Assembly: GCA_025917655.1 (NCBI GenBank)
Contig: CP084613.1
Span: forward strand, 2,358,001 to 2,422,000
DNA length: 64,000 nucleotides
Direction: 5' to 3'
Source of the DNA: Chlorella sorokiniana
Taxonomy: Eukaryota; Chlorophyta; Trebouxiophyceae; Chlorellales; Chlorellaceae
The notes beneath the pieces are model-generated. The model saw nothing but the letters and a program-made list of their open reading frames with translations, was not told the origin of the DNA and made no database searches. Made by a program: the position numbers and the translations under genes. How positions within the stretch are numbered: the first letter of the stretch is position 1; every line of letters begins with the position of its first letter. Positions 13,901-26,522 of the stretch are shown piece by piece.

Positions 13901-14543
13901 ATGGACGTGAGTGCTGCGGAGGGTTGCCTGCCTGTCCAAGGCTGGCCGCAGAGGCAAGGAAGGGAGGGCTTGCCTGCACCCACCACACCTCCTCCCCCAA
14001 GCTCCCCTGCAGCAAGCGCGCGAGCTGGCCGAGCAGTTTCTGTCGGGGCATGGAAAGGAGGCCGGGGCCGCCGCACCCGCGGCGGGCGGCCCTGCCCCCT
14101 GGTGCTGCGCCTGCCAAGGCGGGCGCCGGCGATGCTGAGGGCCACGGCGGCGGCCTGATGGGGCTGGCCACCTCTGCCGCCCGCAACTACTTTGGCCAGG
14201 GCGAGGGTGGGGGCGCGGTGGGGGCCTCCCAGGGCGGGCAGGCCGACCCCGGCGTGGTGGACACCCTGCTGTCGCTCTACCAGTCAACCACCGGGCAGCA
14301 GGTGCGGCAGGCGGCAGGGGGCACCCACACGCGGCAGGCGCTGCAGCTGTGTGTGTGTGCAGATGGGCAGGCGTGCATGTGTGTAGCTGGTTCCAATCCC
14401 CCTCCCTCGGCCCCCCAACCCCCCAGTTTGGGGGCCAGGAGCACGAGTACGACCGGCTGAGCGGGCTGGCCCACAGCGTGCTGGGCACGCAGGTCGGGCG
14501 CGACGTGCTGAAGTCGTGGGTGAAGCAGAGGGCGGGCCTGTGA
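13901..14543 (+). CDS. Orphan small protein of about 135 residues
   Basis: Not recognised. Exon 1 is only ATG GAC followed by a strong donor (gtgagt at 13907). Exon 2 starts after ctgcag with QARELAEQFLSGHGKEAG, runs through an Ala/Pro/Gly linker to GLMGLATSAARNYFGQGEGG and DPGVVDTLLSLYQSTTGQQ. Exon 3 encodes EHEYDRLSGLAHSVLGTQVG and RDVLKSWVKQRAGL, TGA at 14543. The linker needs one C restored near 14096. Amphipathic helices at both ends flank a Gly-rich centre; there is no signal peptide or membrane segment. It is divergent from the small minus-strand gene with about 220 bases between start codons. The clean three-exon structure and a TGTAA motif 140 bases downstream support a real gene. 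Confidence 0.55.
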
Positions 14544-14681
14544 ACCCCCCCCGCGCCCAGCGGCCGCGGCGCGCACCGCCAGCACCCCTGCACGCCTGCT
14601 CCCGCCGCCCTGCCGTTGCACTGCTGTTGCACTGCTGTCGGCGGCTTGACAGGGTGCCTGCGCAGCGGCCAGCGCCCCAGT

Positions 14682-14686
14682 TGTAA
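14682..14686 (+). terminator. TGTAA poly(A) signal candidate (orphan gene)
   Basis: TGTAA about 140 bases past the stop at 14543, the position expected of a green-algal polyadenylation signal. Confidence 0.45.
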
Positions 14687-14714
14687 AGGCAGAGCGGTGC
14701 TGCCTCCCCAACCC

Positions 14715-16125
14715 TCAGTAGTAGGCGGTGAGGGTGCGGTGGTGGGGGCGGTGCAGCTGGCGGTCCCTCTCCCCCTGCTCCCACAGCCACCAGTCCAGCT
14801 TCACGCTGCTCAGCGCCGCCGCCGCCGCCCCCCGCGCCCCTCCTCGACCGCCAGCCGCCGCTGCAGCGCGCCGCGCAGCCGCTCCACCGCCACGATCGTG
14901 GCGGCGCGCACCTCCACCTCCTGACGGCCCCCCGCCCCCAGCTCCTGCCGCGCATCCACCGCGCGGGCCAGGGCGGGCGCGTAGCGCAGCACGCCCGCCT
15001 CCCTCAGCACCACGGGCACGCGGTAGTCGGCAAACATGGTGAGCTGGTGGATGTCGGCAAAGGCGCCCAGGCCGCGGCCGCCAAAGCAGCCGTGCAGGTC
15101 CCCCGCAAATATCTGGGCGCGCTTGTAGAAGAACAGCTGGCGCCCGCTGCAGGGGGGGTTCAAAAGGTTGTGTGTGTTGATGTGGGGGTGGGCATGAAAA
15201 CGTGGGCGGACTGGGGCGCCGCGCCACGCAAGCATGGCTGACGTGCAGGGGAGGGTGGCCGCTGGCGGTTGCCGCTGTGGGCACACGCCCCCTCACCCCC
15301 ACACGCAGTGGTCGCGGAAGCCCGGGAAGGCGGCGGCCACCAGCCGCACCAGCTCCGCCGCTGACCCGCCCGCCGCCCGCACCAGCTCGGCGGCCTGGCC
15401 GCTGTACAGGCGCAGCAGGCCGACACCAACCTGAGAGGGGGGCAAGACGCAGCGCGTGGGCGGCTGTAGGCAGGCGCGTTAGTGCACCCCCTCCCCCACG
15501 CTGTCGGCAGGCAGCTCCCGGCCAGCCTGGCGCCCACCTCGCGCAACAGCCGCGCCCGCTCCTCCTCCAGCGGCAGCGGGCGCGGCCAGCGCAGCAGGCG
15601 GCGCAGGGCGGGGCCGTCGACGGTTGCCAGCCGCTGCGCGTCCAGCGCCGCCGGGTCTTGCAGCAGCGCTGCGCGCAACCCCGCCAGGTGTTCGTATTCC
15701 AGCTCCCCGTCTGGCCAGAAGCAGAAGTTGAGGGCGTCCACCGCCAGCAGGTACTGAGCCACCAGGTCGGGCCGGGCCGGGTCGAAAAAGTGGAGCTGGT
15801 GGTCAAAGGCGCCCGCCGCGATGGCCCCCACGTCATCCACGCTCGCAGCCATGCGCTCGATAGCTGCGAGCAGAAGGGAAATGGTGTGTCTTGTGCTGCC
15901 ACAGGCCAGGCCCTTGGCCACTTAGGCGGCAGGGCCTGCGTAGCGCGCAGTTGCGGCGCCGGGAGGTGGTGCCTGCTTGCGGTGATGCCAGCCCCAACCA
16001 TCGCAACCGCAAGGACCAGCGAATGCTGCTACAATCGATGTCCCACCCTCGTCATCTATGGAGACCAGCTGGGCTCGACTCACGACATACTCGGCGCTGT
16101 CGCGCACATCAGCGCAGGGATTCAT
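14715..16125 (-). CDS. Queuosine 5'-phosphate N-glycosylase (queuosine salvage, DUF2419)
   Basis: Homologue of human QNG1 (C9orf64), which releases queuine from queuosine 5'-phosphate for reuse in tRNA wobble modification. ATG 16125 starts MNPCADVRDSAEYVVSRAQL, matching the family N-terminus. Next come LNFCFWPDGELEYEHLAGL, a Leu/Arg-rich middle, RLVAAAFPGFRDHCVW, the conserved FYKRAQIFAGDLHG, DIHQLTMFADYRVPVVL, LGAGGRQEVEVRAATIVAVE, and the C-terminal LDWWLWEQGERD plus PHHRTLTAYY, stop at 14715. All family blocks appear in order, so the function is well supported. An in-frame TTG at 16143 is not needed as a start. Confidence 0.92.
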
Positions 16126-16530
16126 GTGGATCCCGGCAATCAAAGGTACAAACTATGCGCCGCTCGATGGGAGGAAGGCAGCCGAAAACGCGCCTGTATG
16201 CAGTTGGTGAGGACCCCCCCGCCTCTGTACCCCTCTGCGCTGCTATGTTGGCAAACACACATTCAGCACGTGACGCACGCTGCACTAGCTGTCCTTCTGC
16301 TTCCCACCCTCATCCAAATGATCCTATGTTACACGTCAGGAGTCAGGACTAGGAGCAAGGAGCAAAGGATGGGGACGGGGAGGGGGCAGGCCCAGCAGGC
16401 AGCCGGTGCGCAGCCTCAAAGCAGGCACAGAAGCCGAGCTGATGCAGATGGCAACCTCACAGGAGCAGCAGCAAGCGAGAAAGATCAGCGGGCGGGTGCA
16501 AGAAAACTGTACTGTTCCCAGCAGTGTTGG
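16126..16530. other. Spacer between QNG1 5' end and NOT1 3' end
   Basis: Both neighbours read leftward, so this holds the QNG1 promoter and the NOT1 3' UTR. A minus-strand TGTAA (TTACA at 16329-16333 on the plus strand) lies about 200 bases past the NOT1 stop and is a poly(A) signal candidate. No gene was seen. Confidence 0.5.
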
Positions 16531-19500
16531 TCAGGTGGCATTCTGTGGGTCTGGCGGGGTTGTGAGCGCACCCGGGGACTGCGCAGGCGCCCAGAGGCTC
16601 GCCGCCACTCCAGCCCCCCACGTCATCATGCTGCGCGCCATATCGGCCAGCCCACGCCTAGACCAGCGGCGCGCGCCACCCAACACGGGCTGGGGGCAGA
16701 GCGCCGGGGGCGGGGGCGCCGCCCTGGCCAGCTCTGGCGCGCAGGAGCGGGCCACGCTCTCAAACAGGCGCTCAATCTCTGGTGCGGCGCGCGTGAAGGC
16801 GTGGCTCCAGAAGGCGTACCGCGGGTTCTTGATCAGCTCGATGAAGGTGATGAGCAGCCCCCAGGGGTGAGGCCTGCAGCCACCCCGCAATCACCGCGCG
16901 ATCAATGCACAATGCATGGATGCCGATGCCGTGCAAGTGGCCGGCAGCGGTGCTGCACCACCCTGGCCGGCGGCTGAGCCTTCTGCCTCCCCCTCCCCAC
17001 ATACCCCCCCCACCCCCACCCACCTGTTGACGATGAGGCGCTCCAGCAGCACCCGCGTGATCTGCTCCTGCGCCAGCTCAGACCCCGCGTCGGTGAACAG
17101 CGCCAGCAGGGCGCACGAGAAGTAGTGGGTGTGGGCGTTGGGGAAGCGCAGGTGGTTGGCCAGCGCGTTGAGCAGCAGGTAGCGCCCCTCTGCGGGGAGG
17201 AGGGGGGCGCGCGTGTGTGTGTGCGGAGGGGGCTCAGGCCGCAGCGAGCGGGGGCTGCACAAGTGCAGGGCCTGCACAGCCTGGTGAGGGCCCCCTGCCC
17301 CCCCCACACTCACCGGTGTCCAGGTCTCGCAGCAGGTGCTTGAAGAGCTCCATGTGGGGGGTGGCCATGGGGGCGAGGTGCCGGGGGTGGGGGAGGCCTC
17401 CACCGCGCGCGCACCCACATAGAAGGCCAGCCCGTTCACCAGCGGCACGTTGTAGCGGGTGCCGCAGGCCAGCGCGTCGGCGGGGGCCAGCGACAGCCGC
17501 GCGCGCAGCGAGGCCAGGAAGGCGGCGGGGGGGCGCCCGAGGGGGAGGGGCGCCCGCCAGGAACGCGTCCACCTCGGCGCGCAGCTGCGGCGGCAGCAGC
17601 GCCTCGGGGGCGGGCACAAAGCGGGGGGCGCCGCAATCTCGGGCAGCAGGTCCACCTTGAGGTTGGGGGTGAAGGGGTCGGGCAGGCGCATGGCGCGCGG
17701 GAAGGCTGACAGCACCAGGTTGCGCATCTGTGGAGGGTTGGGGGTGGGGGATGTGAGGGAGCAGAGGAGGGGGGCCAGCGGGGAGGGGCGCCCTTTCTGC
17801 AGGGTGGGATGGCGACGGCAGAGGCCTGCAGGCGGGAGGCGTTGCGAGGCAATGGCGGTGCGGGTGCCAGGCAGGCGCCCCCTGCCAGGCAGGAGCCCCC
17901 TGCCAGGCGGGGCCTGCGCACCTGGATGCACGAGGGGGTATGGCGTCGCAGAGGTGGAAGTGGAAGTGGCAGAGGAACTCGGGAAGTCGTGGAGGAGGAG
18001 GAGGAGGAGGCGCAGGGTGCCCTTGTACAGCAGGCGCACCGCGTCGGTGAGCTCCGCGTTGCGCAGAAAGGGCTCCAGGAAGCGCAGCTGCGCCAGCACC
18101 AGCTGCAGGTAGGAGCCCCAGCCGCGGTGGCGGGGGCGCCCAGCAGGCGGGGCAGCAGGCGCCTGTCGGCCACCAGCTGGAGCCAGGGCAGGGCAAAGGC
18201 GGGGGCCTTGCGCGCGGGTGGCGTACAGGAAGGCGGCCATGGCCTGCGGGGAGGGGCGGCAGGCAGGGTGTGCGTGTGCGTGTGCAAGGGGGTGCGCAGC
18301 AGGTGGGCGGCGATGCAGGGCACAGGCGCGTGGCGGGCAGGGCAGCGGGGGCCGGCAAGCAGCTGCGCGCCACCCCGCCCAGTGGGGTGCCTGTGCAGGC
18401 GGGTTGAGCGGCGGCGCGCGCCCCACCTGCAGGTACTGCAGCCCCGCCTCGTCCCCGGGCTCCGCCGGCGACAGCTCAGCCAGCAGGCCGACGCAGGCGC
18501 GGAAGTAGGGGCGGCCGTTGAAGGCGCCCGAGGGGCCGCGCTCGTCGGCATCGCGCTGCAGCACCCCGCCAGGATGCCCAGCACCTTGGACAGCAGGGGG
18601 CCCGCCGCCGTGGCGGGTGATGAGGCAGGCAAAGAGGCGCACCGCCGCGTCCACCGCGACAAAGGAGAGGGCGGCGGGGCGCGGCGCGCCGGGGGCATGC
18701 TGGCGGCGGCCGCCGCCTCGGAGCGCAGGCAGTGCTGCACCGCCAGCTGGATCATGATGCGCAGGAAGCGCTCGGTCATGTCGTCGCCCTGGTGGGGGTG
18801 GGGGTGGGGGGATCAGGGTGTGGGCAGCAGGTACGGCAGCGTGGGCCGCAAGCCCGGAAGCGGCCGGGGTCCAGGGGGCGCGGGTGCAGCGCGGCAGCGG
18901 CGCGGGCCCCCACCTTGAGGAAGCCGGCCTGCTGCAGCTCCTGCACAAACGGCGCGTGCACCCGCTCCTGCGGCGCCTCCTCCAGCAGGCGGGCCCAGCG
19001 GTCGAACAGCTTCATGATAGCCTCAACCAGGTGGGGGGTCCTGAGGGCCCTCGGGCGGCGGCGGCGCGCGGCGGGAGCAGCCGGCATCGCCTTGCTGGCA
19101 CGCAGCCTGGGAGCCAAGCCAGGGGAGGGAGGGGAGGGGGTGGGTCAGCGGCGGCGGCGGCGGGCACCCCGGGCGGGCTGGCCAGCCCCTGGCAGCGGCG
19201 GGCGGGGCTGCGGGCGGGGGCTCACAGGCTGGCGCGGCGCGCCTCCTCCACCAGCTGCAGCACGGCGTTGCCCCCGACACGCGCGTGGCCAGCTGGCACA
19301 GCACGTCCAGCGTGTGCGCCAGGTCGGCGGCCGAGGCCAGCGCCTCCACCACGCAGCACGCCTGCACCAGGTGCAGCGCAAACTCCGCGGGCGCCTGGTA
19401 GCGGGGCCCCGACAGCGCCTTGGCCAGGTGCAGGTCCAGGTCGGGCAGGTAGAGCAGGCCGCCGCGCAGCAGGGCCTCGCCTGGGGAAGGGGGACACACG

Positions 19501-22500
19501 TATGTGGATGAGCCAGGGGCACCTCGTGCGGCAGCACCCACACCACAGCAGGCCCCGCCGCTGCCGGCGCGTGCCCCCACCCCCCGCGGCCTCACCGACG
19601 TCCTTGCGGAAGCGCGCCTCCTCGGGCAGCTGGGTGAACCAGGCGGTGAGCTCCACGGGCAGGCGGCGCAGCGCGGCCTCGCGCAGCACCTCCAGCGCGG
19701 CGCAGTAGGCGGTGACGTGGAGGCGGGAGGCGGCGCCCTGGTACGCCTTGGCAAAGATGTTCTTGGCCACCTCCAGGGCCGCCCCTCGCTGGCCGGCAGC
19801 GCAGCAACCTCGCTCACCAGAACCTTGACCTCTGCAGAAGGGGGGGCAGCGGTGGGTGTGTTGTGGGGCCACGGGGCAGCCACACCGCGGCGCAGGAAGA
19901 GGGCGTGCAGCAGCTCGCCGGCCGAGGGGCACCCCTGGCACAGCGCTGCGCCGCACCCGATCCGTCCGACAGGGCGGCAAAGTGTGCCTGCGGGTCCTTG
20001 GCCACAGCCAGGTCCATGCGCTGCAGCCAGGAGATGAAGCGGCTGCGCAGGTCGGCGGGGGGCCTGGCCCGCCGCGCCACCAGCCGCCGCCTGCTCCGCG
20101 TCAGCGGTGCCCGGGCCGTGTGCCGCCGGGCGCCGCCCTCGCCGCTTTCGGGCTGCGACAGCGCCCCAGCGGGGCGGGGGCTCCCGCGGTCTGCTGCGCC
20201 GCCGCCGCCGTGCGCGGGATGCGCGCAAAGTCGTCATACACACGCCGCTGCTGGGGGTGAGCTGCCCGGGCGGGGGCGCAGCGCGTCGGGCAGGGCGCCT
20301 GCGGTAGGGGCCCGGGGGAGGCGGGCATGTGTGGGCTGGTGGGCGGTACGCAGGGCGGCAGCTGGGGCGGCGGCATGTGTGGCACTTCACAGCAGCGGCA
20401 GCAGCACGCACTTGCTGCCCCCTGGCCCCCCTCCAGGCGGCACCCACCCGGGAAGCGGCCGTGCATGGCGTTGCCGTCCACAAAGGGCTGCCCCGCCGCC
20501 TTGGCCCGCGCCCGAGCCGCGTACGCGCCCGCCAGCCGCTCGTCGATCTCACGCTGCGCACGCTCCCCGCCGCCTTCTCAATCACCTGGCAGCACAGGTC
20601 CAGGTTGTCGGCCACAAGCATGGCCACCACCTGTAGCAGGAGGCGGGAGGGAGGGGGTGCGCAGCTCGGGGTGCGGGGCAGGGGGGCCCGCAGGGCGAGA
20701 GAAGGCAGCAGCGTGGCATGCGGCCGGGCTGGCCTGGCCTGTGTAACAAATAGCAGCCCCCCCGCACCCCACCCACCCACAAACACCCCACCCACCCACC
20801 CACCTGCTCCAGCATGTTTGCGTCCAGCTGGTTGGCCAGCAGGGCGCGCAGGTTGCTGGCCACCGCGATGCGCAGCGGCTCCTTGGCCGTCACCAGCGCC
20901 AGGCTCTGCGCCAGCCCCGTCACCATGAGGTGCGCGCTGCGCCTCAGCGCCTCCCCCTCCGGCTCCAGCGCATGGTCCTTCAGCACCAGCTCCTGCGCTT
21001 CACAAGGGGGAGGGGGGCAGCGCGCACAGCAGTGAGGCGCCCGCAGCAAAGGGGCCGAGCTGCCGCCAGCTCACGACGTCTGGGCCAGCCGTCGGGCCCA
21101 GCCGTGCCCACACGCCTGGCGGGGCCCCCGGGCTGCTGGCTGGCGCCGCCCCGCACGCGCCTGCGCCGTCATGCATGCAATGGTGACCGAGCGGTCGACC
21201 ACAGGGGAGATGATTTCCACGATGGCTCGGTCCACCGCCATGGGCACCAGGCGCTTGAGCTGCAGGCGCTCCCCACGATGGCCAGCTGCGGGCTGATGGT
21301 GATGTAGTTGTGCAGGTTGGCAATGGTGTTGGGGTCGATCATGGGGCCTGCGCGCAAGGGCGGGGGCGCAGGGGGCCGGGGTGACGAGGGGGGGGACAGC
21401 AAGGCGGGCACGGGTACGGGCGCAGCCCTGGGCACGCAAAGCACACGCGAGGCCAGCAGCCGGCAGGTGTTGCATGCAGCTTGCAAGCCGGAGCCCCGCA
21501 CCTGGCGCTGGCGGGCGGGCCTGCTGTCGGCGGCAGCCGCCGCCGCCCGCCGCGGCGGGCGCGTCGCTCTTGGAGGGCGTGCCGGCGGTGGCAGGCGGTG
21601 GGTGGGGGCCGCGCCTCCCTGGCTGGCGGGGCGCGTGGCCTGGAAGTCTGCGTTGTCCAGGGACTCGCGGCGGCGTCCGGCCAGCAGGGTGGAGGGCGCC
21701 ACGTCCGCCAGCTGCATGTCCATGCACTTGAGCAGCAGCTCCACCTCGAACTTGAGCCCCGTCTTGAGGTGGTCCAGGTGGTAGACCTCCACCAGCAGCG
21801 ACAGGATGGACATGAGCCAGGGGTTGGGGGGCGGAAGACGCGCGAAGACATGGCCGGCTCCAGCAGCATGCGCACAAACGACAGCACCGCCAGCATGCGC
21901 CCCTGCTCGTACGCATCCACAATCACCGCCTTCACATCCAGCTGCTTCTGCGCCGGGCAGCGCGGGCAGCCCGGGGGAGGAGCGCGCGGGTCAGTGGTGG
22001 CGCCTCTGAGCCTCAGCCCTGCCTCAGAGCCGCACATCATGAGGCCCCCACCCCCCACCCCCACGCCCGCACCTGCAGCACCGGCCGGTTGTTGGCCAGC
22101 GTGAGCTTGCCCAGCCAGGCCCCCAGGTTCTTCAGCAGCGTGCGCTCGCTGGTGATGGAGCGCAGCTTGGGGGAGGCCAGCATGACGCGCACGTAGTGAA
22201 CCGTGGTGGCCACCAGCGTGTCGCGCATGCGCCGCTCACCCCACCGATCCACCAGCAGCACGTAGGTGGCGTGGAAGTTGGGCTCCTGCGCCGCAACAAG
22301 CAGGCAGGTGTGTGGGGGATGAGGAGTCCTGGTGGCGGTGACAAACGCTGGAAGCGGGAGGGGGCAGCGCCAGCACCAGCGAGGCTTGCACAATGCACCA
22401 GCAAAGCAACACAGCGCATGAGCCTGCCCAGGTGCAGCCGCGTGAGTCAGCCACATGCCCCGCATGCCCCAGCAGGAGCAGACACCGCGGCGAGGAGTGG

Positions 22501-25500
22501 GGTGGGGGAGGGGGTTGCGCACCTGCGCGGCGCGCTTGACCACCAGGTAGTTTGCAAACCAGGGCCAGTAGTCGGGGCCACGATGCCCTTCAGCTCCTTC
22601 ACCTTCTGCTCGATGTTCATGCTGGTGATGTTGTTGATGATGAAGTGGACGCGGTCAATCACCTGAACAGGGGGGTTGGTGGGGCATGTGCGGGGGTGTG
22701 GGTGAGGGGAAAGGGGGCGTTGCATGCGGTGGCGACCATTAAGGGCGGGCGCTGGCATCCAAAGCGATCAGGACGTCAGCCCAGCCCACTCCTGCACCCC
22801 CACCGCCCACCTTGTCCTCGGGCACCGGGAACGACACGTTCTGCGCGCTGGCCTCCAGCGTCTCCGCGTTGATGGTGGAGAAGAGGGCGTTGGGGTTGGA
22901 GGGGGTGGCGGGCATGGCGGTGGGGAAGCCGGCGGCGTTGCCCTCCCGCGACTTGGCCGGGTGCCGGCCGCAGCCTCGGCCGCCTTGGTCGCCGCCGCCG
23001 ACTCTGCGGCAGCGCTGGCTGCGGCGCCGTTTGCCGCGATGGTGGCGATGGCGGCGTCGATGGAGCGGTAGAGCTCCGGCTCCGCCTCCTTCAGCCCGGG
23101 CACCTGGCGGGTGTGGGGGGAGGGGCGGAGAGGGTTGACCCACGCTGGGCGCAGGCAGGCATGCGGCTGCGCAGCGCTGCCCTCGGGCTGCCCCTGCCCC
23201 CACCTGCGTCAGGTGGGTGCAGTACTGCGGCCACTGCGACAGGTCTCCCGCAAACTGCTTGAGCGCGGTGACGGCAAAGCGGAACATCTTGCTGCCGGGC
23301 CCCGTGCGCAGCGCCTCCAGCACGTAGCGCAGCGCGATGCCCAGGCTGACCGACGACACGAGGGAGTGGTGGATCAGCTGGCCAAACAGCAGGGCTGCGC
23401 GGGCGGGGGAGGGGCGCATTCACGTGTGTGTGAGTGCAAGGCAAGCAGGGCAGAGGGCTGAGCGCCGCGCTGGGCACAAGGGGGCTGGCGTCGCCCAGCG
23501 GGTGCGCCGCGCTGCCGCACAAGGTGGCACTGCCGCTCAAGGTAAAAGGGCTGCGCGTGCCCCCACCCACCCCGCAGCCGCACCTGTGGTGTGCAGCTCC
23601 CTGTCCGGGTACTTTGGGAAGAAGCGGTACTCGTCAAACAGGTTGTGCACCATGCACGCAAACACCTCCTGCTCGCGGCCCAGCGTGGAGTGCTTGAAGC
23701 CGCGCAGCACCTCCACCAGCCCCTCCACCGACACCTCCCGGCGTACACGCGCTGGAAGTAGGCGTTGGCCTCCTCCTCTGCACCTCAAGAGCGGGGGGCA
23801 TGTGCTGGCGGGTGGGTGAGGGCAGCAGCAGCCCGCGGGAAGGGGCGGCGTGGCAAGGGCAGGGGGCAGGCGGTGGGGGAGGGGTGCAGGTGTGCGTGGG
23901 TGCGAGGGCGTGGGGCTCCAGCCTCACCGATGTCGGGGTGAAGGCCTCCAGCGAGGCGTTGTCGCCCACCACGCCCGCCAGCTGGGGGTGCTGCTGCACC
24001 GCCGCCGCCTGCACCATCTTGAACTGCTGCAGCGTGTCGCTGGGCAGCAGGCCCGCGTTGGAGGCCAGCACCCGCAGGAACACCTCCAGCGTCGCCTCGG
24101 CCAGGTTGATGCGGCTGCCGCCGCCGACCCCAGCCGCGGGCGCCGCCGTGGCCGCAGTCTGCAAGCGGTGCACGGGGGCGGGCGCTGGCTGGGATGAGTG
24201 CGGTGCGAGCGAGCAGGAAGAGGGAGGAGGGAGGACGGTCGGTCGCGCGCCCGCGGGCCCGCCGCCTGGTTGCCGGCGGCGGGCGTGGCGCCGATGCAGC
24301 AGGCACACAAGCAGGCAGCATCAGGAAGCGCCAGCGCGTCGGCCCCTGCCCTCCACGCACCTGCAGCATGGGCTGCTCGCTGCGCAGGCGGGCGTCCAGG
24401 AAGGAGACTGCTGCCTGCATGAAGGAGGAGCCCTTGGCGGTGAACTGGTCGCTCAGCCACTTGTCCAGGTTGAGGTACTCGCGGCGGGACGCCAGCGCCG
24501 CCAGCTCGATGCAGAACGGCGGCGCGGTGGCGTCCAGCACCACGCTCAAACCCCGCAGCTCCTGCGGGTGAGGAGGGAGCCGAGGCGTGTGTGTGTGTGT
24601 GCGGGGGAGGTGCCTCGAATGAGGCAGCGCACCCAGCAATCAGCCCCAGAGACCAGGCGGGGTGCGTGCCGTGCGGCCGCCCTGCAAGCAGCACGCTGCG
24701 CCCACCTGGCACACGTCCAGCACGCGCGCGACGTTGGAGCCGTCCTTGCGGTACAGCGACACCATGCCGCGCAGCAGGGCGTCGCGGTTGAGGGGCCACA
24801 GGCGGGCCAGCACCGGGCCGCTGTTGGGGTGGCTGGCCACGTATGTCACCACCAGCGGCTCAAACACCTCCTGCAGGGCAGCGCCGCGCGGGGGTGGGCG
24901 GGTGCAGCATGCATGCAACTTGGGGTGCGCACGGCTGCGCATGGGTGGCTGGCAGGTGGCTGGCAGCGTGTGCTGGACGGGGCAGGCGGGCGCAGTCGGG
25001 CAGCGCACCTGCTGCAGCGGCCCCCAGCCGGCCTGCGCCGCCGCCATGCCCAGCAGCAGCACCTCAGGGCACTGCTTGAGGGGCAGCTCGAGGAGCTGGC
25101 GCACGGCGGGGGCGTGCCCGCTGTCGGCCAGGCGCGCCAGCAGGTCGAGCAGGTCCAGGCAGAGCCAGGCGTGGTTGGGGGTGCCCACGCCAGGCTTGCC
25201 GCCGTGCAGGCCCTCCAGCGGCTCCAACCGCCGTGCAGCGTGCGCCCAGCTGAACAGCTCGGGCGGCGCGGCGGTGGCCTGCCGCAGGAAGGACAGCTGG
25301 CCGGGGGCGTGGGTCCACAGGCTGCCCACCAGCGCGGGCAGCGGGAAGGGCTGGGAGCCGGTGGCGCGCGCCCACGCCGCCATCAGCAGCTTCAGCGCCC
25401 CAGCATCAGGCACCGCAAAGCCCGGCTGGTCCAGCTGCGCTGCCACGCGCTCCCAGTCGAGGCGGGGAGCCGCGGCCTGCAGCCCCGCCACCAGCACAGC

Positions 25501-25918
25501 CACGTTCCAAGTGCTGATGCCGTCGCCCAGCGCAGATGCCGCCAGGCCGCCGGCCAGACCCGACATGTCGCCACTGAGCCTGCCCTCGCTGGTGCGGGCC
25601 ACCATACCCAACACACCCGCGACTGCATGTTCGCTGAGGCTGCCAAACGGCTGCAGCAAGGAGGCAAGCAGGGCCTCGCTGGCAGTGCAGCGCGGCCCCG
25701 CCTCCTCCAACGCCGCCACTAACGAGCGTCCTCCCACCGCGTCCACCATGCCCTGCCGTCGACTGCCCTACGTAGATTGTCCCCTGCCCCGCCTCCGGCC
25801 CGCCTACGCGGCCACACGAGGGGGAGGGAGGGTGCGCCGTGGCGTCCGCCGACTTTGCCGCCGCCTGCAGACGAGCCAGAAGGAGCCCCCTCAACAGTTG
25901 GGGTGACGACTGCGCCAT
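16531..25918 (-). CDS. NOT1: CCR4-NOT complex scaffold subunit NOT1 (CNOT1)
   Basis: Scaffold of the CCR4-NOT deadenylase that shortens mRNA poly(A) tails. About twenty exons, in family order. HEAT region at 25749-24700 ([50 protein letters not shown]). CAF1-binding MIF4G region at about 23780-22075 ([70 protein letters not shown]). DUF3819 region at about 21955-20500 ([20 protein letters not shown]). C-terminal NOT domain at about 18245-16531 ([90 protein letters not shown]). Stop at 16531. The start is uncertain: ATG 25749 opens at the equivalent of roughly residue 250 of animal NOT1, and an earlier short exon may begin at ATG 25918. Several exons change frame by one lost base, for example near 21823 in [11 protein letters not shown]. 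Confidence 0.95.
17865..17913. repeat. 18-bp tandem repeat in a NOT1 intron
   Basis: About 2.7 copies of tgccaggcaggMgccccc, imperfect, between the exons encoding the CDAIPP and MRNLVLSAF parts of NOT1. Confidence 0.7.
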
Positions 25919-26522
25919 CTCACGCGCTCAATGGACACGACAGTCCTTGAAGCTTGGTTTCGTCCGCGCAGCTCGCTCAGAATCGCACACCACAACCCTT
26001 TGAAGAACTTCAGCCCTACCTGTTGGCTGCTCGGCTACAACAGGATTGTGTTCAAGTGAATATGCGCCGAAATCAGGTATGGGCAACCTGCAGGCTGCAA
26101 GCGAGCGGCGATCAAGGGAGAGTGAGAAGCGCCTCCCCTTTCAGGGCCTCGACATGTCCATCAAAGTTTGTAAGCAGCAGGTGCGACATGCGAGGCTGAC
26201 CAGCAGCCCGAATGGTGGGCCCTTCCGTTTGCCGACCCAGCCCGCACCTTGACAGGCGCTCTCAGCGACCCACGGCAGGTTGTAGAATGCGTCCACGGTC
26301 CCGAGCGATGAGATCGAGGTCCACAGAGCTCCCCACGGCCGCGGGACCCGGGCACATTAGAAAACTTCTCGAGCCGCAAAGCAGGGCCGCTGGCAGCCGG
26401 TGCTCGCCCTTTGCGCGTCATTTGGTCAGGCAGCCAACCCCTACGTGCACTCAGTAACTGCCTGCTGGCCTGGAGGACAGGGGTGGCGCTCTTCATCACC
26501 TGCGGCGGCTGATCGACACACG
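25919..26522. other. Divergent 5' spacer NOT1 / Ran
   Basis: Head-to-head spacer expected to hold both promoters. It was searched by eye for the missing NOT1 N-terminal HEAT exons; none was recognised here. No RNA gene was seen. Confidence 0.45.

Noticed and set aside
16126-16143. TTG start for QNG1 at 16143
   Set aside because: ATG at 16125 fits the homologous N-terminus and TTG starts are not expected in nuclear genes.
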